Shown: positions 40,598 through 40,663 of the stretch, piece by piece
How positions within the stretch are numbered: the stretch's first letter is position 1
Layout: the number at the start of each line of letters is the position of its first letter
DNA from: Lachnospiraceae bacterium
Lineage (GTDB): Bacteria > Bacillota > Clostridia > Lachnospirales > Lachnospiraceae
Reading direction: 5' to 3'
Assembly: GCA_022793375.1 (NCBI GenBank)
Contig: JAAWCS010000028.1
Span: 1 to 40,663 of the forward strand
DNA length: 40,663 nt
The notes under the pieces: generated by a model
Seen by the model: the letters and a program-made list of their open reading frames with translations, nothing else
Database searches by the model: none
What the model was told of the DNA's origin: nothing
Position numbers and translations under genes: made by a program

Positions 40598-40663
40598 TTA
40601 TACGTACTAACCGTTCGCAACGACTTATTTTGAATGATTTGCAGCGGGTTTCGGTATGATTCC

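Noticed and set aside
1..40663. tRNA or rRNA genes
   Set aside because: I looked for T-loop and acceptor patterns and for conserved rRNA segments and saw none, but this was by eye and a dedicated scan was not possible.

Overview
The window looks like chromosomal DNA from an anaerobic, spore-forming, probably motile member of the Clostridia, most like Lachnospiraceae. The signs are a SipL-type LysM spore-morphogenesis protein with a sigma-E-like promoter, a chemoreceptor, a clostridial-style Tad/Flp pilus locus, strong AAGGAG-type ribosome binding sites, and fairly GC-rich coding DNA with AT-rich promoters. This placement is inferred from gene content; no rRNA or tRNA gene was found.

Layout. 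Positions 1-7050 hold a solitary PTS EIIA (mannose family), a multidrug-type ABC exporter diverging from a 6-phosphogluconolactonase-like protein, then sipL, a PrcB-like lipoprotein and a small unknown protein. Positions 7166-9207 hold an 88-aa conserved protein followed by an AT-richer cassette of an 81-aa protein and a HipA-like kinase. Positions 9211-12207 hold a secreted FMN/FAD reductase and a divergent LysR regulator. Positions 12226-23409 form a large scavenging locus. A divergent promoter pair drives, on the minus strand, a family-5 (Opp/Dpp) ABC importer (A-B-C-D-F), a ribokinase, a nucleoside hydrolase and a malic enzyme. On the plus strand it drives a LacI-ribokinase fusion. The simplest reading is import and cleavage of a riboside, phosphorylation of the ribose, and control by the fusion protein. 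Positions 23526-26951 hold small unknown proteins, MTA/SAH nucleosidase, a TSCPD protein and a MurG homologue. Positions 26981-29454 hold a chemoreceptor overlapping an FMN-binding lipoprotein. Positions 29855-40009 hold a Tad pilus operon on the minus strand (tadZ-A-B-C, Flp pilin, DUF5702, TadE-like, TadV peptidase, TadE-like, DUF6382) that continues into a rhomboid protease and a HIT protein. A consensus promoter lies upstream at 40274-40301. The right-hand 350 bases are AT-rich and contain gene debris.

Between genes the window carries several repeats that no gene call explains. The most striking is a 51-52-bp tandem unit able to form two hairpins. It occurs at five separate places (about 15 copies), including the leaders of the pilus and importer operons. 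One partial copy supplies a stop codon. Others are a 138-bp inverted-repeat element carrying a perfect Shine-Dalgarno sequence before a pilus gene, a 17-bp tandem array, and a degenerate GCCGG/GGCAAAACGA array.
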